Of a stretch of DNA of 64,000 bases, positions 24,168-35,923 are shown in pieces (the first letter of the stretch is position 1; each line of letters opens with the position of its first letter). Below the pieces are notes generated by a model that was given only the letters and a program-made list of their open reading frames with translations, was not told the DNA's origin and did not search any database. Source of the DNA: Tetraselmis striata (Eukaryota; Chlorophyta; Chlorodendrophyceae; Chlorodendrales; Chlorodendraceae); assembly GCA_006384855.1 (NCBI GenBank), contig VCJN01000945.1:248001-312000 (forward strand). Direction: 5' to 3'. Made by a program: the position numbers and the translations under genes.

Positions 24168-25640
24168 CACCTCTCCACACAAGTCCGGGTCTTGGGGATT
24201 CAATTGACATGCACATACGTGGCTGCATTGAGGTTGTGCACGCGTGCATACATGTTGCTGAGGGTAGCTAGGTAGTACGGCTTGGGAAAAATGCCGTGAC
24301 GGCGTGCTACACCCAATATTGCCACGTGTGATAGCCGTTCAATCAGCACTTTCACCTAGGCAAAAGTAGAGCGAGTGCCGCTAGCGCTACAAAATCACAT
24401 ATTGCGCCATCCATGTGAATATATAGCCATGGGACACACTGCCCCCGTACTCATACCACACTGCTCTTGGTGTGAAATAGCTATCCATCATGAGTGTAGG
24501 GCATTGAAACTAGGATATTCAGGGTATGGCACAAGCCCACGGAACCAGCTACTATCGAGCAAAATTACAGGGAAAATTACTGTGCTCGTCGCACGTGCGC
24601 GCATGAGAAGCTGTAAGGTTCTCGGTGCGGCCTCCTTGCCGTAGGGCTAAGCTTTCCCATAGTAGCGAGTGCTGGCTACACACCCATAGCACGTCACCGC
24701 GAGGCGGGTGGCTCTGGAATGGCGTGCACTGCAATGCTTCAATGCTGGTGGGAGAACTCACTGGTCATCTCTGTCGTCAACTCCAATCGTATAGATTCCC
24801 AATCCACCGCTTGCTGTATTTACATAGATATTACTTGACACGTAATTTCAATCGTGTACCTCTGCTCAGTCTGCACAGCGAACACCACATACTGCTGTGA
24901 AAGAATGGGGATCGGGCGTGGCGGCCGTGCGCATCACTCCAGGAGTCCCAATTAATATGAGGGGTCGGTGTGCGAGTACACCCGGCATACTGTCACGCCA
25001 CCGGGTCTTGGGTATTGAGGCACACGTGCCGTGAAGTTTCACGCCCATGATGAGGCCACATGCCATTGCGAACGTTGCGTTTCGACCTATTTTTTCGTTT
25101 GCAGCCGAAACGTGCCTGCACTTGCCGAGAGCCCGGATATAAATGGAAGCTTCAGTAGAATTTAATGACATGTATTTCTGAATTTTGTGTGTAGTCCTTG
25201 CAACGGTATGAATATCCGCGTGTTGATAGGATACTCAAATAGGGTAGCACGGCAGTTGCGATGGTATTACCACACACCGTGCAGTGGCTTGCGCGTACAT
25301 TGCCCCACAGCGCCCAACGTCATCCTCGCCCCTTTTCTAACATGTTTCCTCAACCATTCATCGCCATCCAACCGCGCCATCTTCTATTCATGCGCGGTGG
25401 CACGTGTGGGCCACCAAGCCCAGTGTTGTGGAGTTAACTCGAAACGCCCCATGTGGCATTGTGACCACGCGTGTGGCGCAGCTGTTCGTTTCAGGGCTTG
25501 ATCAACTCCTATGACGATAACGGGGTGATCATAAGGGTGCAGTAATATAGGGTTTCACGCATAAACCTGACATTCAGCTGTCCATCGATACATAACCTCC
25601 GATTTGGCAAAAAAAGGCCTCGGACTTATGTGGAGGGGTG
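24168..25640 (-). mobile_element. TA-flanked TIR DNA transposon, copy B (inverted relative to A and D)
   Basis: The 1473-bp unit starts CACCTCTCCACACAAGT and ends CTTATGTGGAGGGGTG, with TA on both sides (24166-24167 and 25641-25642). Its left part aligns with the reverse complement of the right part of copy A: GGCTGCATTGAGG, then GTACGGCT, ATATTGCCACG, ATTGCGCCA and GTAGGGCATTGAAA occur in the same order. It is more diverged than A is from D. No transposase frame was seen. Confidence 0.65.
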
Positions 25641-25642
25641 TA

Positions 25643-26442
25643 CTATCGGTCATGAGTGATGAGTACATCGTAGGACGACGATCGTTATTGTATTCCTTTC
25701 GGCCATCCGCTACAGCAATCCATAAAACGTACTGCACCATCGCTCGATGTCCGTTCACGCTCTTCATTGCGCCGCCGGGTTGCGGATGACATTTACCAAT
25801 GCTGCTATTTGCTATTTTCACTTTGGTAACGTACACACCGCCGGCCACTGCCCCAACAAATGAGCTGCGCAAGATCTGACATCGCAAGGGGCTCTCCGAT
25901 GTGTGTGCGCGCTTATGCTCAGCAGATGACCTAATTGGCAGTCTAGCTAGGTGTGCTAGAGAGGCAACGGACAACCTGCCGCTCCATTTATGGCTGTCCG
26001 TACGAAAATGGTGAAACTGTGATCGGAGATTATCATTCCGACAACACCACTTTCTGCCATGGGAAGCCCAGGAGAAGGCAGAGTCCGAGCAGGGAGGAGC
26101 CGTGCGATGCCGTGAGGGCTGTCAGTGGTGCGGCATTGCGCTGGGGACCCATCTGTCGGCAAGGGTAGTGATACAGGGAGCTGCCGGGCCGGAGTGCAGT
26201 GTGCGCCCATCCCCCCCCCCCCCCCCCCCCGCCGGGCCAGGCGGCACCATCAGCAAGGCGCCTCCGGCCTCAATCAGTCACGTTGGCAGACGCTGAAAAT
26301 CCTTATGCCCCACCGCAAAATTCCCTGCATTTTTGCAAAAGGAATGAGACGGATGAACGGCGGGGGGGGGGGGGGGGGGGGGGCATAGGAGGGGAGGAGG
26401 GGGTGCCCGTCCAGGGCCCGCCGCTGCTGATGCGCCCCCTTG
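25643..26442. other. spacer with C- and G-runs
   Basis: This is the 3' flank of the minus-strand gene ending at 26443. It holds a C-run near 26211 and a G-run near 26363. No gene was recognised. Confidence 0.35.
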
Positions 26443-27772
26443 TCAGTTGCTCTTCGGCTTCCCGCCGTCCCCCGTCACCAGCTTCTGAATCGTGCTGGCA
26501 ACGAGCTTCAGGTTGTCCACCATCTTCTGCGCGATCTTCTTCGCCATCTTGGTGAACCTGCCGGCGCGGCAGCCGGGCGGCTGGTCAGGCCCCGCGACCG
26601 GCTGTCATGCGCACGCCGGCGCAGAGTGCAGGGCGCTGCTGTGCCGTGCAGTGGTGAGAGGCGGGGGATGGCGCGTGAGCGTGGGCATGAGGCGTCATCG
26701 CGAGCTTACCGCGCTACAAAGTTCTCCATGTTCACGTCCCTGCCCGGCACTGGTGCGGGAGGGGGGGGGGGGGGGGGTCAGCAGCTGGGAGGCGGAATGC
26801 GACGGCAACCTCTCGCATAAGCCTGTAGCAGCCGCATGCAGAGGGGGCACAGGCGCAGCGCGGGTGGCGGCCCCACCAAAGTTCTTGCCCGGCGGAAATC
26901 GGCCCTCCTTCTCGGGCGCCCCGGAGCTGTCCAGGTCGTCGCGCCCTGCCAGGCGGCCGCACATCAGCAGGCGGCACGCCGCATCAACGCGACGCTCTCA
27001 CAGCACAGGCCACAGTACCACACCGGCACTTTCACGAATATAGGCCAGGATGTCCAGCCCAATGGTGGAAAACAATTCGTTAATTTGTGGCCCGCAACCC
27101 CGAGTCGATCGTACAGCGCATCCCACCACAGCATGCGGCCATGCACCGCCCCGCGCTGCTGCCCCCCGCCGCCGCCGCATTGACACTCAGCATGCTATAC
27201 TATCGGAGGCTCATAGTGGGAGCGGGCGCTCACCCACGGGCTCGCCCCCCATGCCCTCCTTCAGCAGCACCGGGCTCCCCTGCATCTCCCGCGACGAGAT
27301 GATCTGCCAGCGAGCGCAGCAGCAGCGGCGACGCTTAGCACCTTAGCGGCGACCGCTGAGCTCGGCGCAGCGGCATGCGCTGCAACGGCAGTGCGTCCGC
27401 TGGTACCTCCAGGCCCTCGCAGTAGGGCAGGTCGACCGAGTCGGCCCCCGGGCGCCGCGTCTTGCTGACGACCTTGCGATCGTTGACGGTATACACCGAG
27501 TAGCCAATGCACATGTACTGCGCGCCGGGCGGCATGGAACAGCAGAAAACTTGGTACGCGGTGGTGGATGCAGTTAGCGGTGGCGATTAGGGCAGAGGGG
27601 GGGGGGGGGGGGGGGGGGGGCTCGCCGGACTATCTGTGGCCACCGCGGACTGCTCACCTTGAAGTCCACCAGCCCGGGGAGCGGGTTGCGCATGTCCTCC
27701 TGCACCGTGCTTGGCCGTGTCCGGACCCCGACGCACATCTGCGCAGGCAAACGGGGATGAGAATGCGCGGAC

Positions 27773-27807
<35 letters not shown>

Positions 27808-28310
27808 TTCGCAGATGGCGGCAGGCATACGCAGGGGGTTGGGGGCGCACCGGCCCCTGCTGCCGGTCGTGCATGCTCTGGTTGAAGTAGAGAAACCCTA
27901 GGCAGCACCGGTTGTCGCCCTTGCGATCGCTCTCCGCGCTACCGGATTCAAGGACAGGCGAGCTGCCGGGAGGCGGCCCGGCTGCGCCCTCAGCCGACGG
28001 CGCCTTGCTGCTGCTGCTGCTGCTGCTAGTGCTGGCGCTCTCGCTCAGGCAGGCGGAGGCGGCAGGGCGGGGCGATGGCCAGGTGGCGAGTGGTTGCAGC
28101 AGCCCTACCGGCCCTGGCCATGGACTCGTAAGCTCAGGCATCGCGGACCGACGCGGTGCGAGGTCTCGGTAGTGCTCTCCGGCCGCCTGAGGGTCGGCCG
28201 TCAGGGGGGCCATCGGCGGCGCCATCGCCCCCACCACGCAAGCGCTCAACGCGCCACCGGACGCATAGCCGACAAGCCGGCGAAATCCGGCAGCCGAAGC
28301 CGCCATTGCC
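26443..28310 (-). CDS. unrecognised multi-exon protein
   Basis: Minus-strand exons read by eye are separated by introns with G/C-runs near 26759, 27598 and 27775. The N-terminal exon (about 28310 down to 27870) encodes a Ser/Ala/Pro-rich leader ending CLGFLYFNQSMHDRQQ. Then come MCVGVRTRPSTVQEDMRN...GLVDFK (about 27660-27740), YMCIGYSVYTVNDRKVVSKT and DLPYCEGLEV (27400-27520), and WQIISSREMQGSPVLLKEG (27250-27310). A piece with WYCGLCCES lies near 27000-27030 and VNMENFVAR near 26715-26745. The last exon, KMAKKIAQKMVDNLKLVAST, ends SN at the stop 26443-26445. The leader could be an organelle transit peptide (inference). I cannot name the family. Exon limits are approximate. Confidence 0.5.
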
Positions 28311-29485
28311 GAAAGCCAGAAGCCTGAAGGTTGCTTCGCAAAGTAGGGGAGGTGAGACGGGTGCCTGGCGTATGGATGGTGCCGGGGACACTGACGACAC
28401 AGTCTCGAGTGTCGCTGTGGTTGCTGTCGCTGTTCACTGAGCACGCATCGGTGTTGGGTTTGGGTACGCGAGCGCGCATCGGTGGTGCTGACGATGATTT
28501 TGTTTTTGTCGCCGTGATGAGCGAGATAGCGAGCAGCAGGACAGCCGGACCTTTCGTGGTCAGTGCCGGGTATTTTGATGGCAGTGTTTTAGACGGTGAT
28601 CCAACAGTGTTGGAAATTTCGTCACTGGCCTTCAATTAGTCTTGCGAAATGCTTCGGCAATTTGCTTGATGACTATAACGGAGCGTCGCCTACCCAGGGC
28701 TTTCCGTAACTGGATTGCTGCCTAAACGGCCGTCGTAGAGACGCTGCAAGGGTTTCACTGGTGCCAGTCCTGTCCCGGGGGCGAAAACAAAAAAACAGCC
28801 GCTACCCCCTACCCCTGGTGTACCCTGGATATATTAATCCGTAAACCAAACCCATCATCACTCTGTAGTGCGCATACGTTAGTTAGAGCACCGACGTAAA
28901 AAGTTTCATCACTCACCAGCAGCATGCAGCAGAGTTGCAGCAGCAGCAGCAGCAGCAGAACGCGTGCCGTTATTGCCTCGCACGGCGCGCGCGATAAGGT
29001 TTCCGGAACAACTACGATTTTAACCCGCCGTAGTCGCGCTACACCAGTACCTGCCCGGAAGGATTAGACCATCACAACTTGATTTCGAGTGCGCCCCCCC
29101 CCCCCCCCCCCCACCCTTTTTGAGCGCTCCTTTTTCTCCTGCTGCATCGACAGGTACTACAAAGTATTGTCAAAATCCCTGCAAAAGATACAATTGGGCG
29201 GTCGCATCATTACTGTTGATGTCATGCAAGGACTACACATTGGCCGGAGATGAGCTATTGCCGCCTCATGGATTACATGATGCACAAGAGAGAACAATCA
29301 TGAAGAAAAACTACAGCATGATTAGAGTGTGGAAGTGTGAACCCCTTGCCCTCCCGACCGAAGCCTAGTACCATACTATGGCTGTAGTGTAATGATGGAT
29401 GCATGCTACTATGTCACTCTCGCAAATGCTCTTTGACAATGCGCATGGTTGTGTTGCGCCCGACGGGTGCCCTCGTTCGCCATGC
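28311..29485. other. spacer with short frames, repeat and CAG run
   Basis: Overlapping frames on both strands at 28246-28639 lie just upstream of the previous gene and may include its 5' end; neither has a recognised motif. (CAG)n lies at about 28935-28960 and a C-run at 29094-29112. Confidence 0.3.
28705..28795. repeat. dispersed repeat, inverted copy of 1123-1230
   Basis: It shares TGCCTAAACGGCCGTC, GAGACGCTGCAA and GCCAGTCCTGTCCCGGG with the reverse complement of 1123-1230. Confidence 0.5.
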
Positions 29486-29622
29486 CGCATGTTGGTCGCA
29501 TGTTGGCTGTCGGTCAGCATGTTGGTCGCATGTTGGTTCCATGCATGTTGCTGGCTGTCGGTTGGCATGTTGGTCGCATGTTGCTCGCATGTTGGCTGTT
29601 GTTGAGATGTTGCTGATTGTTG
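29486..29622. repeat. minisatellite of GCATGTTGGTC units
   Basis: Irregular tandem copies of GCATGTTGGTC / GCATGTTGGCTGTCGGT run over about 135 bp. Confidence 0.7.
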
Positions 29623-31800
29623 CGAGGTTGCCGCCCTTTCTGGGTGTGCGCATGGCCTCCTTGCTTTCGTTCGCCTGCCTCTTTGCTCCGACATTGTCGC
29701 GCAGCCGTACGAGCGGCTTGGCTCCCCTCCAAGTGCACACTGTTAAGTCATGCAACACAGTTGTCCACTGCATGGTCAAGGCCTGTCTGTAATTCATTGC
29801 ATATGATTTGTGCCAGCACAGTTAGCAGCACACATAGAGGCATCAAACAAAGCCGCTATCTATATTGGCATGGTGAGTGTAATACCAGGCGTGCTACAGT
29901 CCCAGTTCGCCCTATAGTGTTTTTTCAGTACATCGGTACAAATCCACCGGCATCGCACAATTATCGGTTGTCGCGATGCGTCTGGGCTCTACCTGCCGCG
30001 CCATTGCTGTAAATATCCCGCGGGTCGCGGCGCTGATCGCCGCAATGTGCCGGTTGTGGCGGTTCGCCGGCCTCGGCCGCGGTCTATCCGCCGATGCTGC
30101 TTTTATCTCGCCCGCCTGACCTCTTCCGGTAGGATCCCCAAGGATGGAGGGTAAAGGTGGGCACCCCCCCCCCCCCCCCCCCCCCAACTCCCCCACCCCG
30201 TCCGCGTGTCGTCGCTCCGTGGTATGCGGGCCGGTCTGGCTCGCCCGCGCGCCGCTTGTCTCCACAGCGCGCCTCGTCGCTGTAGCCGCCCGTCTAGGGT
30301 GATACCGAGGTGGGCGCCAGCTGACTCCTCCCCCTGCATATCTGCGACTCCCTTAGGGCACTCCGGCTCATGTCTCCTAGCCCCTGAGTCGTTGTCATGC
30401 CCCGCCTTCGCCCCCGAACGCCCGCCCCGCCTTCAAGTGCCGGGCTGCCGTCTCCTCGCGCTCACCGCCCTCGCCCGTTCTCACGGGGCGGCTGAGGGTT
30501 TCCCGGGTGTTCCGAACGGGTTGGCCGCAGGGCGCCGCCGAACACTATGTTGTACTATGCATGGATTCGAGTGACTCACAGGTGGAACACATACGGCAGA
30601 TGGTGGGGTACGCTGCTAGATATTCTGCAGGTCGGCCGCGGGCGGTCGTACCGAGGTACGAGGACGCGATTTTATTCCGAACAGCCTTCGCGAGTATAGG
30701 CTGCCCCCTCCGAGTCGTAGTACACACCCCCTTCCCACCCGTAGGCGGATCTCGGAGAGGTCGACGCAACGACGAGGTCGTAGATGAATCATTCTTAGCA
30801 GACCCCCCGTACATGGCTGTTGCACCCGCCCGCGGCGCCAGGAGGCGCTGCCGGGACTACGAGTAGTATTTGAAAAGCCCCCCCTCAGGCTTCCCGGTCG
30901 TCGAAGGATCCAAGGATGACCCGCCACAACCGGCCAGCCCGCTCAGCCCCATGCTGCACCCAGCCAGGCACGGGTCGGAGGGGTTACCAGCGCCCACCAC
31001 GTTGGGGTGGGGTGGTGCCGCCGCTGGGCATGCCGCACCCAAGATCCTCCGCTCATGGTGGGCCGCTGCCTGGCGGCGGGAGCCAACGCAATGCAATCTT
31101 GCGCGGTGTCGGCGGTGTTCTTTGGGACGCTCATGACGACAAAAGCGGCATCGTGAAGCGGCAGGGAGGCGGTGCCAAGAAAACGCAGAGTTGTCAACAT
31201 ATCCTCCGAGCATGTCGCCATCTTGCCGATCTCCGTCGCCTTCCTCCACAACGGCTTGAAGTGCTGCACGTTGTCCATGATGAATCTCACGCATACTAAC
31301 AAAACGCCGCCAATCGGTTTTAAGGGCATGGTGGGGTGGCTGCTAATGTGAGAGCGGGTGTTGCGATGCACAATGGCGGCCCGCGGCTAGGGTTTTGCGG
31401 CGGGTGTATCGAGTGAAGCCTCTAAAACCGACGTGGCGCCGCGAAGGATAGCGCGCACGCCTATGGGGCCAAGTACAACCGTACGCGTCGCTACGATTTC
31501 TCCAGTACAATACTAATAGTATTGTTTAGGATCCAACACCTTGTTTGCCGATTTCCGGTTTTACCCCCCCCCCCTTTTCTGAGGGAGGAAACGGCAGCTA
31601 ACAAAACAAATCAAGATGTGATGTCCTTATGTATTTACCGTGTTCCAACAGTATATCCCATATTTTAAAGTGACACACTACACAAAACTATGTAGTGCTC
31701 GGGAAAAATGCACACCGCTACTTGCGCGATGACGACGACGATAGACGATAGTCGCTCTTTAGTCAGATACCAGCATGAAGTACTCGTAGTACCCTTAATG
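29623..31800. other. region with unassigned frames
   Basis: A C-run lies near 30165. Two open stretches look more protein-like than the background: + 30507-30866 (contains EHYVVLCMDSSDSQVEHIRQ) and - 30943-31371 (contains KPIGGVLLVCVRFIMDNVQH). Neither shows a known motif, and no splice partners were found. Confidence 0.3.
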
Positions 31801-31805
31801 CCGTC

Positions 31806-31878
31806 TGTCCGCTTGGTAGAGCGGTGGTCTCCGCCGACTCAGGAGGTCCCGGATCGATTCCCGGAATTGTCATTTTAG
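31806..31878 (+). other. tRNA-like sequence, probably SINE or tRNA pseudogene
   Basis: The stretch has an A-box-like TTGGTAGAGCGG and a B-box-like GGATCGATTCC at tRNA spacing, followed by TTTT. The anticodon arm does not fold into a standard 5-bp stem with a 7-base loop, and the T stem has a mismatch. I therefore do not call a functional tRNA. Confidence 0.4.
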
Positions 31879-31879
31879 G

Positions 31880-34800
31880 GTAATATCGACCGGGTCCGTG
31901 TCCGGATTTACTTCGTTGATGCATGAGCCCTTCGGGGTTCGTTCGAATGAGGCAACGGTCTAATGGTTGTGCTAGACCTACAAGTGCAGTTGGCGCACGA
32001 GGTCAAGTGTTGGGGCGGCTTCTGCCGATGACCTGGGCGAGCTTTAATTTTACTTGTACGGCCTACAACGGAGCGCGGTGGCGGCTACTTGCGACAACCA
32101 TGACGAAGATCCGCGGGACAAATCACACGGACGAAGAGCCGAGACACGGCATATATCGCCAGCGGCACCAATTGACAGCGCGCCCTTGCCATGAGCTCCT
32201 ACATCATAAGAGTTTGGTACCGCTGGTCGGCACCCGTAGTGTATTAGGATGTATCGTTGGGTATCTTTGTAGACATGGCAATGTCGATGTTGACGTAATT
32301 CTTGACATGGCTTCCAAACAAAAATCCTAAATTTGAGATTGCTTACAAATTTATTCCTGCATAGTTTTAGGTGCAAAGCCGACCAGTTGTCTTACAACCC
32401 GGCCGCACGAACCCGCTGATAAAAGTGCGTAGCGTGGAGCCCTCTGAAGCCATGTTTTATTCTTTTGACCCAACTCAAGCCGCTCGAAAATCAGAAACAT
32501 ATCTACAATGGCCACAGGAGCCGGACCACGCACAGGTGCCAGCAACTTCTATCTACCGCCGGCCGATTCCTTCTACGTCATCTCAGCGGGATAGCCGGCC
32601 AAGTAAGGTCTCAAACGCGCTCTATTCACCGCCATCCTTGCCCGTGGCACGCTGTCCCGCAGTCGTGTTGCAAACAATGGTGCGTGCTGGTAACAAAGGC
32701 GTTTGACGTGTTGGGTTCGAATCCTGCTCCGAAACCACATTTCTCAAAGCATCCCGGCGGCAAATCGATAGCCCGTTTGCTAGTTGAATGTGCTGTACTA
32801 TGTTCTCGCTACTCCACCAAGGATTGTACTACGCCCGCGCCACGAGCATGCACTACGAGCATGCAACACACCGTCTCCATACACCGCTAATGGCATGCTC
32901 GCAAGTAGCGCCCACCGTCCAGCAACACATCACACGTTGCGCGCAATGTCGACGTGCACGTTGGTTGCTTTGGTTCGAATTTATCTCCGAAACCACCGAT
33001 AATAAAACACGAGGCTGTCTTATTCGTTGCGCCGATGAGCTCGCCCGAACGGCGACATCATATACCCCGCTACCAAAATCGGCGGGCGGCGCCGTTGTGC
33101 TGGTACCCACGGTGCGCCCACGCCACTACATACCGCAGTCTCCACACCACCACTGGTCGGGTGGCCGATGTGGAGTCTGTGCTGCAAACTGGTTTCGGAG
33201 TTGGCTGCGCTGTTGTTCCGCATCAGCACGGGCTGACTGCTAGCGATTGCCGGGATGCAGCAACGCGGAACTTTGCCCGCGCTACGGCAGCGCGCGCGCG
33301 CTCGCCACGCTACTGCACGACTTCGCCGTAATATGCCATGGCCATATAGTAGACACTGCTATATGTCGGTACCCCATAGCGCTGGAATAACCGCCGCAAC
33401 AGGGTCCGGCCGCCCGCCGTCGTCAGGCGATTATTGGCTTTTATATCGTCAGCATCGCGACCTGCTGTCCTCGACCCGATACCGTCGGTAGTGTCCCGGT
33501 GCGCCCAACACGTAATGCCACGGATCCATTATAGTGCGGGCCCGACAACGCAATCGGGCCTCGTACCATATGTTCATGTTGCAAGCAAACCTACAACATA
33601 CATGCCGGGTTCCATGGCACCACATACTACGATGATGCTACTGCAACTGCCGCCACGCCGACAACATGTCGACATACACTACTCGCTACATCATTGACTG
33701 CAACTAGTCGCTACATTTACAAGCTCGACAACCTTGATGACAATGTATACATACGACATACGATGCTACTGCTGACTGCTCGTCGCAACTTACATATAAC
33801 AGCCCACAAATAATATCATTTGCCTGTCTTTCGACCATGTATGTTTCCGCACAGAACACTACCACCATAGTAATATGTATTGTGCGACCATTCATTGATT
33901 CACAGAAAAGGCAAATCAATAAAAAAGAATGACAATGATAAGCAGAGGGGTGGTGCAATGAGGCAGTAAGCCGTATTGCTGTCCGATCCTCGTGCGCCTT
34001 GCAGAATGCAATGCAAATGCAGGACAGCGGCAATAGAAAGCCGCCTCGCAATAATGGGATAGATATTCGGACGGGTGCATAAATGTATGCAAACACGACG
34101 TTTATTATTACATGCGGATTCTACGTGTCTACGCCCGCCAGGCACTTAGGGCCGCCTCGCTCGCGATCATTCATCTATACTGGTTGCATAGTTCAGGCTA
34201 ATCATCGACTCATGCCCGATCTCCTATTCCTTGTCAACATTCAGAATCGTCTCCGGCTCACGTGGCTGCGACATATGCATCACATATATGCTACTCTTAC
34301 GATAGCTGGGCATCCTGCTCGTCCTTATCATTCAAGACGAGATGTGCCGCCTCCTCCACCCCCTCGAGCTTAAATACTGCTCGCTGATGACTCATTCACC
34401 CCGTCCGGCCTCTCGCGTTGCCCGTCATGCTTGTGCCGTTGTGCCGGCTATTGTGCGCGCTGCTCATCCCAGGTCTGCGCGCAGGTCCACGTCGTAGAGG
34501 ACGGCGGGGAGGGAATGATAATATCGGCCGATGAGTCTTCGTTCTAGATCTACCTACGACGCCGACTTGACGGGTGCAGCCGGCAGGATATCTTAGCGTC
34601 GACAGTTGCGGCACCAGTAGACAAATTGTAAACTTACGCGCGGTTGCGAGATCAAGTAACATAACATCGATTTGGCTACCAGCTTGCTCTCATGCAAAAC
34701 TGCACATGGCACGAGCATGATTTATTCCCAACTGATAAACGCTACCCCCCCCCCCCCCCCTCCCCCCCGGCCCCCGCCCGCCATTTTTCGGCGGGATGCT

Positions 34801-35633
34801 GGGATGATGTATATTAAACATACACGCGTGCATTATGTAGCTCTTATAAGTTTCAAACAAATGTAGTGCCTCATGTGGGATATGCTTTTAATATTGTAAA
34901 CTCACGCATTATTCAAGGGCTCGGAGAGCGTGTGCTCAATTTCGTGATGATTCAAGAACGATAAATGTAAATATCATAGCATGAGTAGACCTAGGAATAA
35001 AAGTATTCATGCTCAATGGACATGCTTAGTTATAATATGGTAATAATAATTCACGCATGATTCAAGGGCATGGACATCGTGGACTTGATTCAAGAAAGAT
35101 GAAGTGTATATCATAGCATGCGTAGACCTAGGGGAATCAATGAGGATGATCATCCCAGTGCCTCAGTGCCCAGAGAATCCGTAATATTTCATGTTTGCGG
35201 CCCATGGTCCATATGATTTGGCGTAATTACACCAGACGTAACATATTGATAGAACGTGTGAAACACTGCTCACCGTCTTAATGCTGCCGTGGCAACCATC
35301 GTGGCCACGAAGAAACCTACGACAATAGGACGATGGCCAAATCCTTGAGGGACAACATACAATAAAGTATATATGTGCTGGCGGTGGCGCCTGGGCGTAG
35401 TGCTTTATTTGCACTGGGATCTACTGCTATGTTGTGTAGCGGCGCGCGGCCAAATTTGTATTATTTAAACACCGCGCGTATTATACGTCACGTCACGTCA
35501 CGTCACGTTGCACGTCACGTATATAATAATAGGGTACGAAATTATAATGATAATCAAATAAAAACAAGCGTAAAATGATAAATGAATAATGATAATAAAT
35601 AATAAACAATAAATAATGATAATAACGCGCGAG
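31880..35633. other. gene-poor region with tRNA-derived pieces
   Basis: GGTTCGAATCC followed by TGCTCCGAAACCA lies at about 32714-32736, and a second GGTTCGAAT with TCTCCGAAACCA at about 32970-32993. A C-run lies near 34745 and a TCACG array at 35487-35520. From 34870 the sequence is AT-rich. No gene was recognised. Confidence 0.4.
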
Positions 35634-35827
35634 ACTGTAGGGTTTCCTTGGGAGGAACGACCTAGGAAACCCTGGTTTTCGCAGCGCCGTCAGGGTTAAG
35701 TGACGACCCTGCCGGCCCGGTACGCCAGTACCGGCCGGCGCCGGTCCGGCGGCGCTCTTTAGCCGAGTATAAAGGGCGGCCGCGGACCGGGGGCGCCTTC
35801 AGTTGTTGGAAGGCACCCGACTATATT
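35634..35827 (+). repeat. split direct repeat A1
   Basis: It starts ACTGTAGGGTTTCC and ends GACTATATT. It contains TATAAAGGGCGG, a TATA-box-like site, upstream of the gag-like frame, and is likely the element's promoter region. Confidence 0.8.
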
Positions 35828-35923
35828 ATTGTCTTCTACGACTGGTACATTTTCGTTTATCTTCGACTACAAAAATTCAAATTTCTTCTGCGTTCTGTAG
35901 TGTGTTTGATCCCGGCACTCACC

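Noticed and set aside
29486-29622. CRISPR-like array
   Set aside because: Units are contiguous and irregular with no unique spacers, in a eukaryotic context.
31806-31878. Functional tRNA gene
   Set aside because: The anticodon arm does not fold normally and the T stem has a mismatch.
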